Positions 42,788 to 50,889 of a stretch of DNA of 64,000 nucleotides are shown here, in pieces. Source of the DNA: Weimeria sp002480925. GTDB taxonomy: Bacteria > Bacillota > Clostridia > Lachnospirales > Lachnospiraceae. The stretch is taken from positions 62,001-126,000 of the forward strand of contig NZ_JBQHVU010000006.1 in assembly GCF_052064335.1 (NCBI RefSeq). The letters run 5' to 3'. The notes below the pieces were generated by a model. It was given only the letters and a program-made list of their open reading frames with translations. It did no database searches and was not told the DNA's origin. Every line of letters begins with the position of its first letter. Within the stretch, counting starts at the first letter, position 1. A program made the translations under genes and the position numbers.

Positions 42788-43777
42788 CTAAAACTGAAAT
42801 ATCTGGTCAAGTGTCCTCAGGTCAGCAAAGGTACCTCTGGCACTCATATCACCTGTGTTGAAGGCTCTCTGAAAGGTTTCCCTGCCTGAGGTGATCTCAT
42901 TCATAGCGCCCTCTGAAAGATGGATAACAACCTTTGCATCGTCTCCATTTCCATACTCAGCACTTATCTGATCGCCCTTTGCCCGTATCACAAGTGGCTG
43001 ATCCCTGCCCTCTATATGAAAGGCAGCAGTCATGTCAAGTCCATCCTTTCCATGAAAATGCGACTGAAAAGCATTAATAAACTCTGTTTCGGCCTTCTCT
43101 GCATTCTCTCCAAGCAGATTGCGATAAATGGATGAAAGGTCACTTATATCCTTCTTCTGCTGTGCTACATAGGCATCATCAGAGACATATTCCGAAAGCT
43201 GCTCGCTTTCCTGGGGAGTAAGCTGCATGGTCCTTGTACGAAGCACCGACCGTCTGACTGCCTGATTGCTGCCCGGAAGGGACCTTGCGTGGGACGAAAT
43301 CGTCCGGTAGAGATTCTCGGCTCTCTTCTCTATTATCCTGTGATATTCAGGATTGTCACGAAGCTCCGAAGTCCTTTCGACATAGCCGCATAGTCCGCCG
43401 CAAAGCTGACCTCCAAGTATCTGCCAGGCATTCTCCAGAGTAAGCACGGCTTCCCTCTCTCCATATGTAGTGGAAATAACGACCGGCTGCATATATATAC
43501 CGGCTATCTCCTCCTTGTCACCGTAGAACCAGCATGCGTCAAGGAACTGGGTCATATAGCCCCCGATCCCCAGCCACTCAACTGTGGTCGCAAGGATTAT
43601 CCCATCGACTCCCTTCAGTGTAGAAGGAAGTGTCGAGATCGAATTCTTAGCTTCGTATATATTGTACCTCTTCACCTCTACCCTGAGCTCACCAAGGACC
43701 TTCTCGATCTGTGAAAGCACATAAATAGTAGGATCGTCGAGTACCCCTCTGCCTCCATAGTATATATTTATCTTCAT
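42788..43777 (-). CDS. flavodoxin-like/NADPH-FMN reductase fused to SCP2 sterol-binding domain
   Basis: 329 residues from the ATG at 43777 (GGAGGG lies upstream and inside the longer reading). The first half is flavodoxin-like (KINIYYGGRGVLDD, VDGIILATTVEWLGIGGYMTQFLDACWFYG). The last 110 residues are an SCP2-type lipid-carrier domain (AFHIEGRDQPLVIRAKGDQI, NEITSGRETFQRAFNTGDMSARG). The central part is helical. The combination suggests electron transfer tied to a lipid-like ligand, but no partner is visible. Confidence 0.75.
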   Translation of the reverse strand: MKINIYYGGRGVLDDPTIYVLSQIEKVLGELRVEVKRYNIYEAKNSISTLPSTLKGVDGIILATTVEWLGIGGYMTQFLDACWFYGDKEEIAGIYMQPVVISTTYGEREAVLTLENAWQILGGQLCGGLCGYVERTSELRDNPEYHRIIEKRAENLYRTISSHARSLPGSNQAVRRSVLRTRTMQLTPQESEQLSEYVSDDAYVAQQKKDISDLSSIYRNLLGENAEKAETEFINAFQSHFHGKDGLDMTAAFHIEGRDQPLVIRAKGDQISAEYGNGDDAKVVIHLSEGAMNEITSGRETFQRAFNTGDMSARGTFADLRTLDQIFQF

Positions 43778-43847
43778 AGATATGACACCCTCCATGTCTG
43801 TGGCAACTGTTTATAGTTTACCACAAAGGGAGGCTATTTCAAATACA

Positions 43848-45047
43848 TTATACGATATGATAGGCCACATCGGCGAATACTATCCTGTCCATCCTGTTAA
43901 GTCTTTGTCTCTTATTATAGGACAGGAGCTCTCCATTCAGATATGTCCCGTTCGTGGAATTAAGATCCTCAATGTAAAAATCTCCATCCTCCCTTGTGAT
44001 CACAGCATGATGGCGGCTCACAACTGCCGAATGGAGGACTGCATCGTTTTCTCCCTCCTGACTTCCTATCCGAAACCTCCTGGTCTGTATCTGATAGTTG
44101 TTCTCGGTTCCCTTCCCCTCATAGACCAGCAGTCCTTCAAAATGGTCCTTAGCCTCTCTCTGTTCCACAGCAACATCTGCCTTTCTCATAAATACAGTCT
44201 TCTGTCGAAGCTCTGTATCCGGATCAAATACAAAATCATCTGCTATATCAAAAGCCTCTTTCTTCTCTTCCCTGCTGCCCCTCTCCTTTTTTAGAAGCCT
44301 TGTGATCCCCGGAAACTTATCCATCAAAAGACCCTTCAGCTTATCCGAAAGCGACGGTTTATCCACTCTTTTCTTACTGACCGGCGGATCTGCCGGTGTC
44401 TCGTCTTTAATAACATCGTTTTGAATCGGTTTTGCCTGGCCCTGTTCCTCCTCCCTTATGCTTATCATCCTTTCAGTAGATGGCATCATATCCACAGGAT
44501 CAGCCGTCTCCATCTCCTTCCTGATAGTTTCAGCCAGTTCATCAATGGTCACAGGATTCCGGCACATCTCATAAAGCCTGTAAACAAGCCTTGCCACCTG
44601 GTCCCTGGCATCGTCCACCTGGTCCATATAAAATTCAAAAAATTTAAGCAGCTGACTGGCCGGGCTTTCATGCAGCAGCGGACAGTAGCATAGTCTGACA
44701 TTCGGCTTATCCTCCCTGTCAAAATAGACCGCTCCCGGATCCATAAGTATATTCTCATCTCTTATCAGATACTGGGAAAGCAGGGAAAAGCCTCTTGCTA
44801 TACTGCTTACTGCCATATAGAGATTCTCTATAGTGACTCCCTCGGTCCTTACTATATCCTTTAAGGACCTCAGGCCTGTAATGTCATACCAGACCTGCAT
44901 ACCCCGGTCCAGCTCGACCATATAAAAGGATAGAAGCAGCCTCACAGAATTCTGTCTCAGCATCTCCTGCTCATACCCGTCCTCTCCTTCCTCTCCTGAC
45001 AGAATCATATAGCTTCTGCTGGCGCTTCTCTGGTAGCTTACCTCCAT
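43848..45047 (-). CDS. DUF6382/FHA domain protein of the Tad cluster
   Basis: 399 residues. The N-terminal 170 residues have the DUF6382-like layout that opens such genes in Clostridia Tad clusters (GMQVWYDITGLRSLKDIVRT, ILMDPGAVYFDREDKPNVRL). A charged linker follows, and the C-terminal FHA domain reads FRIGSQEGENDAVLHSAVVS, RHHAVITREDGDFYIEDLNS, TNGTYLNGE. FHA domains bind phosphothreonine, so it may link pilus assembly to Ser/Thr kinase signals. Last gene of the leftward Tad row. Confidence 0.8.
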   Translation of the reverse strand: MEVSYQRSASRSYMILSGEEGEDGYEQEMLRQNSVRLLLSFYMVELDRGMQVWYDITGLRSLKDIVRTEGVTIENLYMAVSSIARGFSLLSQYLIRDENILMDPGAVYFDREDKPNVRLCYCPLLHESPASQLLKFFEFYMDQVDDARDQVARLVYRLYEMCRNPVTIDELAETIRKEMETADPVDMMPSTERMISIREEEQGQAKPIQNDVIKDETPADPPVSKKRVDKPSLSDKLKGLLMDKFPGITRLLKKERGSREEKKEAFDIADDFVFDPDTELRQKTVFMRKADVAVEQREAKDHFEGLLVYEGKGTENNYQIQTRRFRIGSQEGENDAVLHSAVVSRHHAVITREDGDFYIEDLNSTNGTYLNGELLSYNKRQRLNRMDRIVFADVAYHIV

Positions 45048-45050
45048 CTC

Positions 45051-45287
45051 TCATTCCTCCTTTTTATCTCCCTTGTCAGTGATCTTTTCTGCCATATCCT
45101 TTGCGACAGCTATTTTCCTGAATTCAGAAACCGCATTTATCTCCGGCGGTTTCCTGTCTGATATTTCCTTATATGTCTCCCCATAGAGGCTTATGGTAAG
45201 CAGCAGTACTCCTATGAATATCAGAAGAGCCAGGCCGAACATCCAGGTCGCCTCCAGGGTCAGATATGCCTTTTTCTTTCCTTTCAT
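45051..45287 (-). CDS. small TadE-type pseudopilin
   Basis: 78 residues from the ATG at 45287 behind GGAGGG; the longer frame upstream is an artefact. It begins KGKKKAYLTLEATWMFGLAL then LIFIGVLLLTISLYG, a type IV pilin-like N-terminus with Glu after a short leader and one helix. The tail is charged. Start overlaps the prepilin peptidase stop by 4 bases. Probably a minor pilin. Confidence 0.65.
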   Translation of the reverse strand: MKGKKKAYLTLEATWMFGLALLIFIGVLLLTISLYGETYKEISDRKPPEINAVSEFRKIAVAKDMAEKITDKGDKKEE

Positions 45288-45706
45288 GATCCCTCCAGCA
45301 GCAGGGTTATCAGGGCTCCTGCTGTGATAAATGGTATAAATGGCAGCCTGTAGTCCTTCCCCTTCTTTAGGAAGGCTGCCGCAATAAAGGCAGCTGCTCC
45401 TGCCAGCAGACTTGATGTAAATATAAGGCAGATATTTCCAGCAAGACCAAGATAAGCTCCTGTAGATGCTATGACCATTCCGTCTGCTTCTCCCATTGTC
45501 TCCGGACAAAGCCTAGAAAACAGCCATATAATAAGACCGCAGGCCACTCCTCCTGCTGCATCCGCGACCGTAAGCCGTCTGCTTATGAGAAATGCTGCCA
45601 GACCGCTTGCCATAAATATATACAGCAGGACCTGATGGACCTCCCTTTCCTTTATATCCTCTATGCTAAGGGCCAGAAGAAGGCTTAGCATTATCATGCG
45701 TTCCAT
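45284..45706 (-). CDS. prepilin peptidase (A24A, TadV/CpaA-like)
   Basis: 140 residues, nearly all membrane. Two active Asp are visible: SIEDIKEREV after helix 1 and the GxxD-type MGEADGMVIASTGAYLG. It would cut the leader of Flp1 and the pseudopilins. Its start lies within the TadE-like gene by 40 bases, tying their translation. Confidence 0.85.
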   Translation of the reverse strand: MERMIMLSLLLALSIEDIKEREVHQVLLYIFMASGLAAFLISRRLTVADAAGGVACGLIIWLFSRLCPETMGEADGMVIASTGAYLGLAGNICLIFTSSLLAGAAAFIAAAFLKKGKDYRLPFIPFITAGALITLLLEGS

Positions 45707-46484
45707 GTCTCTCCCCCGATCCGCACTTGCTGCAGGGGCGGTATTTCTTTACTGCCTCCTCTCTGGTAAGTGTCTTTACAGTGCGCTTTAGCCTGCTGCA
45801 TGACAGAGATGAATGTGCCCTGGTACCGTAATCAGTATAGTAGAACACTCCCGATATAGCATCACCACAGCTCTCACATGGATAGTATTTATGACCGCTT
45901 TCGCTGCGGAGTCCTCCCAGGGCCGACACCTGGGCCGTATGGATCGAGAGTCTGATATAGGTACAGGAAAGACTTGTATGATATACGCTTCCATTCTCTG
46001 TCACATATACTATGCCTCCGTCCCCTTCTCCCTCTGCCGGATCAAATCCGTTCCACCGCCTGATACAGATCCTGTTTCCCAGCTCATATCCTTTTTTGCC
46101 AAAAAGCCTCTGACCTGCGAGCAGAGGCATCAGATAGCCGGCTCTTACATCTATATCCTTCTCATTCACCTCAGTCTGTGCGAAATCGATAAAGAGCAGG
46201 TCATGAGACAAGAATCCTGTGCTTACTCCGTTTTTCTTCAGGAGGGCCTTTGACGCAGCATAGACGCTTATCGGCGTTATTGCCTCCTTTTTCTCCCCTA
46301 TAGTCACAACCCCTGCCAGTGCCAGATGCGCGCTGCTTTGATAAACCGTGGCGAAAAGTCCCCACTGGAAGGACAGAGCGCGGAAGATAAGCAGAAATAC
46401 CAGCACAAAAAATGCGAATAACGGCAGAAGAGCTGCTGCTTCATAGGTATAGAATCCCTCTTTCCTGTTTTTTCTTTTTTTCAT
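45666..46484 (-). CDS. TadE-like protein with duplicated Cys-rich C-terminus
   Basis: 272 residues. It starts KKRKNRKEGFYTYEAAALLP then LFAFFVLVFLLIFRAL, a TadE-type leader and helix. After about 120 extracellular residues, two copies of a Cys/His unit follow: YHTSLSCTYIRLSI...YYPCESCGD and AHSSLSCSRLKRTV...YRPCSKCGSG. These may bind zinc or form disulfides outside the cell. It is a pilus-associated protein; the tail is unusual for TadE. Confidence 0.7.
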   Translation of the reverse strand: MKKRKNRKEGFYTYEAAALLPLFAFFVLVFLLIFRALSFQWGLFATVYQSSAHLALAGVVTIGEKKEAITPISVYAASKALLKKNGVSTGFLSHDLLFIDFAQTEVNEKDIDVRAGYLMPLLAGQRLFGKKGYELGNRICIRRWNGFDPAEGEGDGGIVYVTENGSVYHTSLSCTYIRLSIHTAQVSALGGLRSESGHKYYPCESCGDAISGVFYYTDYGTRAHSSLSCSRLKRTVKTLTREEAVKKYRPCSKCGSGERHGTHDNAKPSSGP

Positions 46485-46635
46485 AAAACCCTTAATAGTA
46501 CGCTGCCCCGGAACGGTGCCCCTGCCATTAGTAAAAATGATTGAGGTTTCTGGAAAATGATGTATTCATGTGATTGCCTGACTGAAGGGAATTGTCAAAT
46601 GTATCAGGGACACCCTTCAGGAACAGCGTCCATAT

Positions 46636-48222
46636 CTATTTCTTCTGGTAAAGATAGCTCATGCTGCACTTCTTCTCTATGGTAAGTATAGGAAATGCCC
46701 TGTCATAAAGCCTGAATATAGAAAAGAATGCCGGTGCCGACTTATAGCTGTACTCTATATCTGCGCCTACTACCATCTGATCCATTGCCAGATTCCGGTA
46801 GTCCTCCTGCAGCCTGAGAGAATTTTCCAAAAGATCCAGACTTCTAAGTCCAAGCGTCTTCTCGCTCTGCGCAGCCGACATAGTAAGAAGATAACCCTCA
46901 TAATCTATTCCCCCTGAACATTCCTTTGCCTTCCTCCTTACATCAAACCAGGCTGCCAGCTCCAGCAGATTTCCAGTCGTCCACTGGGCACTTGTCTTTA
47001 TAAGCGCGACCTTGCCTCCGGACAGGAGTCTCCTGACATCCAGAACGCTCTCCGTATAGGCCCAGGATGCTATAAGTCCCCATTTGACTCCCTCTACTAT
47101 TAGTGCATTTCCTGTCCATCCTGCAAGAGCAGTCGCAAGAGACTGGGCCTGCGCGACCTTTGATGCATCTGAGAGGAGACTTACCATATTTTCTGCCTCC
47201 CTCAGAGCCAGGAGTCTGGTGACTACTGCTGTCAGGTTCTTCTGATCCGAGTCCTTGCCGCAGAGCACATATTCCCACTCATATTTAAGCCCGTCATGAC
47301 CGTAGTCTTTCCTGTAGCTTGAGAAATGAGTAAGCTCATAGTCTGCAAAAAGTGCCCTTTCTGCAAGGCTAAGCGGCTCTGTGCTTCCCCTGTTCCCTCT
47401 TGCCAGCGGCCGCTTCGATACTGCATCAGAGAGATCTATCTTTTTGGATGAGACCCTGGATGTATCCTCAAGCACCTGACCTAGTATGGACTTGTTCATC
47501 CAACTGGTCACATCGTCCATAGGATTATCAAGGTCCTCCGCCTTCTTTGCTCCGTCAAGATCCACCTCTGTATTTTCTGTTTTCTCTGCAGTGGTAACCG
47601 ATAGAGGTACTGCCATTATCCTCTCATCTGCTTTCGTACCCCTGGCAGCTTTCTTCTTGTCCTCCTCTGCTCCCTTTTTTATCTCCTCGGATTCCTTCAG
47701 GGCATCTCTTCCGGCCTGCATCAGCTCATCTACCGATCCGTTTTTCCCCGAATCAGCCTCTACCTGCCTGTTCCTGTTGACAATAGCATCAAGGGCCTGC
47801 TCAGGCAGCTCATTCTTCTGCTGAAGAGCCGCCTGCTTCAGAAATGCCCTGCCGTTATCATCAGTCAGAAGTCCATACTTAGAGATCTGGCACTTGTCTG
47901 TGAGCAGCTGATAGAGATCCTTCCCCGGTGTATCAGGAGAGGTCCCGTTCTTTTCCAGATATACCCTTATCCTGCCCTCCATGACAGCCAGATCGGCACC
48001 GCCTCCGCTGCCATAGGAAGCATCCACGGCAAGTATCCTGTAATTATCCCATAGATACCTGTTATAATCCGCAAAGAGGCTCATCGTACCTATATCCGAT
48101 ACCGCCTCTGCCTTCTGCCTCTGTCCCTTAAGTCTGGCAAGATCGAGAAGCAGAAAGGTAAGAAGCAGCACCGTCGCAAGAGAAAGCGCCAGGAATACAG
48201 TAATGCTCCCCTTCCTTTTCAT
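46636..48222 (-). CDS. DUF5702/TadG-like secreted protein
   Basis: 528 residues. N-terminus KRKGSITVFLALSLATVLLL then TFLLLDLARLKGQRQKAEAV is the class III pilin-like leader of TadG/DUF5702 proteins, followed by a long extracellular part with Ala/Glu/Lys-rich helices. It is a standard member of Clostridia Tad clusters and probably caps or initiates the pilus. Start overlaps Flp1 stop by 4 bases. The gap 46485-46635 holds nothing recognisable. Confidence 0.8.
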   Translation of the reverse strand: MKRKGSITVFLALSLATVLLLTFLLLDLARLKGQRQKAEAVSDIGTMSLFADYNRYLWDNYRILAVDASYGSGGGADLAVMEGRIRVYLEKNGTSPDTPGKDLYQLLTDKCQISKYGLLTDDNGRAFLKQAALQQKNELPEQALDAIVNRNRQVEADSGKNGSVDELMQAGRDALKESEEIKKGAEEDKKKAARGTKADERIMAVPLSVTTAEKTENTEVDLDGAKKAEDLDNPMDDVTSWMNKSILGQVLEDTSRVSSKKIDLSDAVSKRPLARGNRGSTEPLSLAERALFADYELTHFSSYRKDYGHDGLKYEWEYVLCGKDSDQKNLTAVVTRLLALREAENMVSLLSDASKVAQAQSLATALAGWTGNALIVEGVKWGLIASWAYTESVLDVRRLLSGGKVALIKTSAQWTTGNLLELAAWFDVRRKAKECSGGIDYEGYLLTMSAAQSEKTLGLRSLDLLENSLRLQEDYRNLAMDQMVVGADIEYSYKSAPAFFSIFRLYDRAFPILTIEKKCSMSYLYQKK

Positions 48223-48404
48223 TTGTCAGGCTCTGTGCTTATGACATCGCTTCCTCTTTCGTTGATCTTGTTCAGCGCATTGCTGACCACTTCCTTGATC
48301 TTGTTTCGAAACATTACCACCAGAACTACTATTATGACAAGAAGCAGCACTACCTCTACCGTGCCTATGCCGTCCTCCTCCTCTATAAAGCTCTTAAATC
48401 CCAT
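48219..48404 (-). CDS. Flp1-family type IVb pilin
   Basis: 61 residues: GFKSFIEEEDGIGTVEVVLL then LVIIVVLVVMFRNKIKEVVS. The acidic leader with G-x-x-x-x-E around EDGIGTVE and one long helix are typical of Flp1 major pilins of Clostridia. RBS AGGAGG. It is cleaved by the prepilin peptidase and polymerised by the Tad machine. Confidence 0.85.
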   Translation of the reverse strand: MGFKSFIEEEDGIGTVEVVLLLVIIVVLVVMFRNKIKEVVSNALNKINERGSDVISTEPDK

Positions 48405-48428
48405 AACATCCTCCTTTTCTGCGCCGAT

Positions 48429-49691
48429 CTATTGCATCTGCATAAAGGCAGGTATCATCAGCGCTATAAATATGACTCCGAGCAGCCCTATCATAGGCAA
48501 AAGAAGCTTTACGGACGCCTCCTCCCCTGCGATCCGGGCGTCCATCCTCCTCTTCTCCATGGCTTCTCTCTCCTCCTGCTCCATCTGATCCCTGAGCTCT
48601 CCATTCCCCTTTCTCCTGCACTGGGCAAGCATCATGGACAGCTTGCGGAATCCCTTGTTTCTAAGCGAATCTCCAAACGCGTTTATTGCATTTTCCTCAT
48701 CCTCTCCGTCCCTTATACTCCTGTTCATCTGAAGAAGCGCCTCATAGGCCGGCCTCCTCGGATGTCCCCTTGCTACAGATATCTGATAGGCCCTTCCGAC
48801 CTGCTCAAAGGCCTGTCTGACCGAAAAGCCGGCTCCTATATACATTGACAGGGCTGAAACCATCTTGGGATAATCAAGCGATACTTCCTTCTGTCTGGCC
48901 TTCTCCAGATCCCTTGCCCGAAATGTGATATAGAAATAATAAAGCCCTGCCGCAAAAGCCATGAGTATAGTAAGCTTTAATCCCTCATCCTCCTGCTTCT
49001 CCGTAAAGCTTACGCTTCTGCCGTTTATAGTCTCCGGAAGCACCAGGTAGCTCCCCTCAGGATCTGCTGCATCTGCCGCATCAAGTGCCTTGCTAAGATA
49101 ATAGGAAAAGCCCATATCTGCATCCGGCGGGACCGGAACTGCTTTTACTGTGAGCTCGATCAGGCTGCTCCTATCCTGACATGACAGAAGCCCCCTTAGT
49201 CTTACCTCGGTCGGTGATTCCACCGCACTGTTGTATATCTTCCCTTCGCTGTCAAATATACCCTGAGGACTTATCTCCCATTCGGCGCTGACCGATCCCT
49301 GATATCTGGAACCAAGCAAGAGGTCCCTGTATACAGTCTTACTGCTTTCATTTTCTCCCAGATAGGTTTCCTTTATCTCTCTTTCCGCCTGCTTTAGCTT
49401 CCTTTCCGACTCCTTATCAGACAGCCTTCTGGCCGATATGCTTATATCGACCTCCTCCTCTTTTTCTCCACTTCTTGCCTTTATATCCCTGTGAGCTGTC
49501 GCCCCGGCAGCCTCCGGCCGCCTGAGCTTTTTTACTACCGCATTTCCTGAGCCGCTTGTAAGGCTTATCAGCGACCCCACTATCTCAAGGCCTATGATAC
49601 AGGCCAGAAGCTTTCCCGGTATCTTCTTCCCTCTTTTCCCGATGAAGAAGACTGCGACGGCAGTAAAGATCGTTATGAATATAGCTATCAT
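48429..49691 (-). CDS. tadC: TadC-like type II secretion F domain protein
   Basis: 420 residues. After an N-terminal helix comes a soluble insert of about 170 residues, then the T2SSF core: DYPKMVSALSMYIGAGFSVRQAFEQVG, NAINAFGDSLRNKGFRKLSMMLAQCRRKG and the terminal helix LLPMIGLLGVIFIALMIPAF. It is the inner-membrane platform of the Tad pilus with TadB. The long N-terminal insert is a Clostridia feature. Confidence 0.82.
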   Translation of the reverse strand: MIAIFITIFTAVAVFFIGKRGKKIPGKLLACIIGLEIVGSLISLTSGSGNAVVKKLRRPEAAGATAHRDIKARSGEKEEEVDISISARRLSDKESERKLKQAEREIKETYLGENESSKTVYRDLLLGSRYQGSVSAEWEISPQGIFDSEGKIYNSAVESPTEVRLRGLLSCQDRSSLIELTVKAVPVPPDADMGFSYYLSKALDAADAADPEGSYLVLPETINGRSVSFTEKQEDEGLKLTILMAFAAGLYYFYITFRARDLEKARQKEVSLDYPKMVSALSMYIGAGFSVRQAFEQVGRAYQISVARGHPRRPAYEALLQMNRSIRDGEDEENAINAFGDSLRNKGFRKLSMMLAQCRRKGNGELRDQMEQEEREAMEKRRMDARIAGEEASVKLLLPMIGLLGVIFIALMIPAFMQMQ

Positions 49692-49704
49692 TCCATTCCC
49701 CCTG

Positions 49705-50475
49705 TCATACCCTTATCCTTGTTATCCTTTTGCCAAAGTATAGGCATACCGCATAGAGAATCAGACACCCTGTCATAGTCCCTATTCCCAGGACATTGCC
49801 GTAGGCCGCCCCTATGAACTCAGGCGCCGAAAGCTTCATATATCCAAGAATACCTAGCGGCATGACTGCCATGACCTTAAGCTCCATCTGCTGCTGGGCT
49901 ATTGCGGTTCTTATCTCCTGCTTTACCTCGACCCTCTTTGATATCCTCTCGGTGGATTTCCTGATATTGCTGACATACTCTCCGCCCAGCCTCTTACCGA
50001 AGCTGAATATCATGGCAAAATCATTTAAGTCCTCGTTATCGAACTTCTCTGACAGCTCTGTAAATGCCTTCTCGACCGGCGTCCTGAGCCTGACCTTGCT
50101 GCACAGCTCCACTATATGGTCTCTTAATATGCTTTTCTCTCCGTAGAGCATCCTAAGGCTCTCACCCGCCTCCGCAAATGCATGCTCTATCGAATACCCT
50201 GTCTGCAGGGCACCTGTTATCGAGGTAAACATCTCCCTGTATTCCAGCTCGAGCTGCTTTTCGAACTCTTCCCCGGCCTCGTTTTTCATTCTTTTCGAAT
50301 TCAGGAAAAGGATGGCCGGAAATATGATAAGCCCTATTATACTATCATAAAATATCCAGGCCAGAAGAACGGTCACTCCTATGCTTTCCGCGACCAGAAT
50401 AAGCCTTTTCCTTCCTGATAAAGTCCTGCCATCGATAATTTCTGTGTGTGGCGCAGACTTCCGGTCTTCTCCCAT
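49705..50475 (-). CDS. tadB: TadB-like type II secretion F domain protein
   Basis: 256 residues: two N-terminal helices (LILVAESIGVTVLLAWIFYD), the T2SSF core YREMFTSITGALQTGYSIEHAFAEAG and VRLRTPVEKAFTELSEKFDN with FGKRLGGEYVSNIRKSTERI, then two C-terminal helices. Platform partner of TadC. Start behind GGGAGG inside the end of the truncated tadA. Confidence 0.83.
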   Translation of the reverse strand: MGEDRKSAPHTEIIDGRTLSGRKRLILVAESIGVTVLLAWIFYDSIIGLIIFPAILFLNSKRMKNEAGEEFEKQLELEYREMFTSITGALQTGYSIEHAFAEAGESLRMLYGEKSILRDHIVELCSKVRLRTPVEKAFTELSEKFDNEDLNDFAMIFSFGKRLGGEYVSNIRKSTERISKRVEVKQEIRTAIAQQQMELKVMAVMPLGILGYMKLSAPEFIGAAYGNVLGIGTMTGCLILYAVCLYFGKRITRIRV

Positions 50476-50759
50476 CCTCCCTTTTCTCCTCCTCTGTACT
50501 TATATATAGTCTCTGTGACTATCTCCCCATTCTCCATACCTATTATCTCTGACACCTCAAGAAGCTTCCTGCTCCTGTCTGCAAGCCTTCCCAGATGCAC
50601 CAGCACATCTATCCCCGATGCTATCTGTGACCTTATGGCTGTGACCGGAAGCTCCACCGATCCCATCAGCACCATTACCTCAAGCCTTGAGAGCATATCC
50701 CTGGCCGAATTGGCGTGCCCTGTAGACATGGAGCCGTCATGTCCTGTATTCGCATCTTG
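50379..50759 (-). pseudogene. tadA: 3' end of tadA, cut by the mobile element
   Basis: About 126 codons without a proper start: NTGHDGSMSTGHANSARDML, SRLEVMVLMGSVELPVTAIRSQIASGIDVLVHLGRLADRSRK and the terminal EIVTETIYKYRG. This is the last third of a CpaF/TadA secretion ATPase, with its Arg/His box regions. Walker A and B are missing because the text changes near 50755-50760. The pilus motor is therefore not encoded here. Confidence 0.85.
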
Positions 50760-50843
50760 ACAACAATTATTCCAAGGTCTTTCTGACCTCATTCACCTAC
50801 CAAAAATCCATACATTCACGGAGAAATCCCAACCAAACAGTCA

Positions 50844-50858
50844 AGGTGACAGTCACCT
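50844..50858. promoter_or_regulatory. palindrome AGGTGAC-A-GTCACCT before the polymerase gene
   Basis: Perfect 7-bp inverted repeat with one central base, 32 bases ahead of the polymerase start. A likely operator or replication-protein site. Confidence 0.4.
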
Positions 50859-50889
50859 GTTACCTCCGGGCTGAACAGGAGGGATGGAT

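Noticed and set aside
45288..45509. N-terminal extension of the small pseudopilin
   Set aside because: Lies within the prepilin peptidase gene in another frame; the ATG at 45287 has the RBS and gives a normal pilin start.
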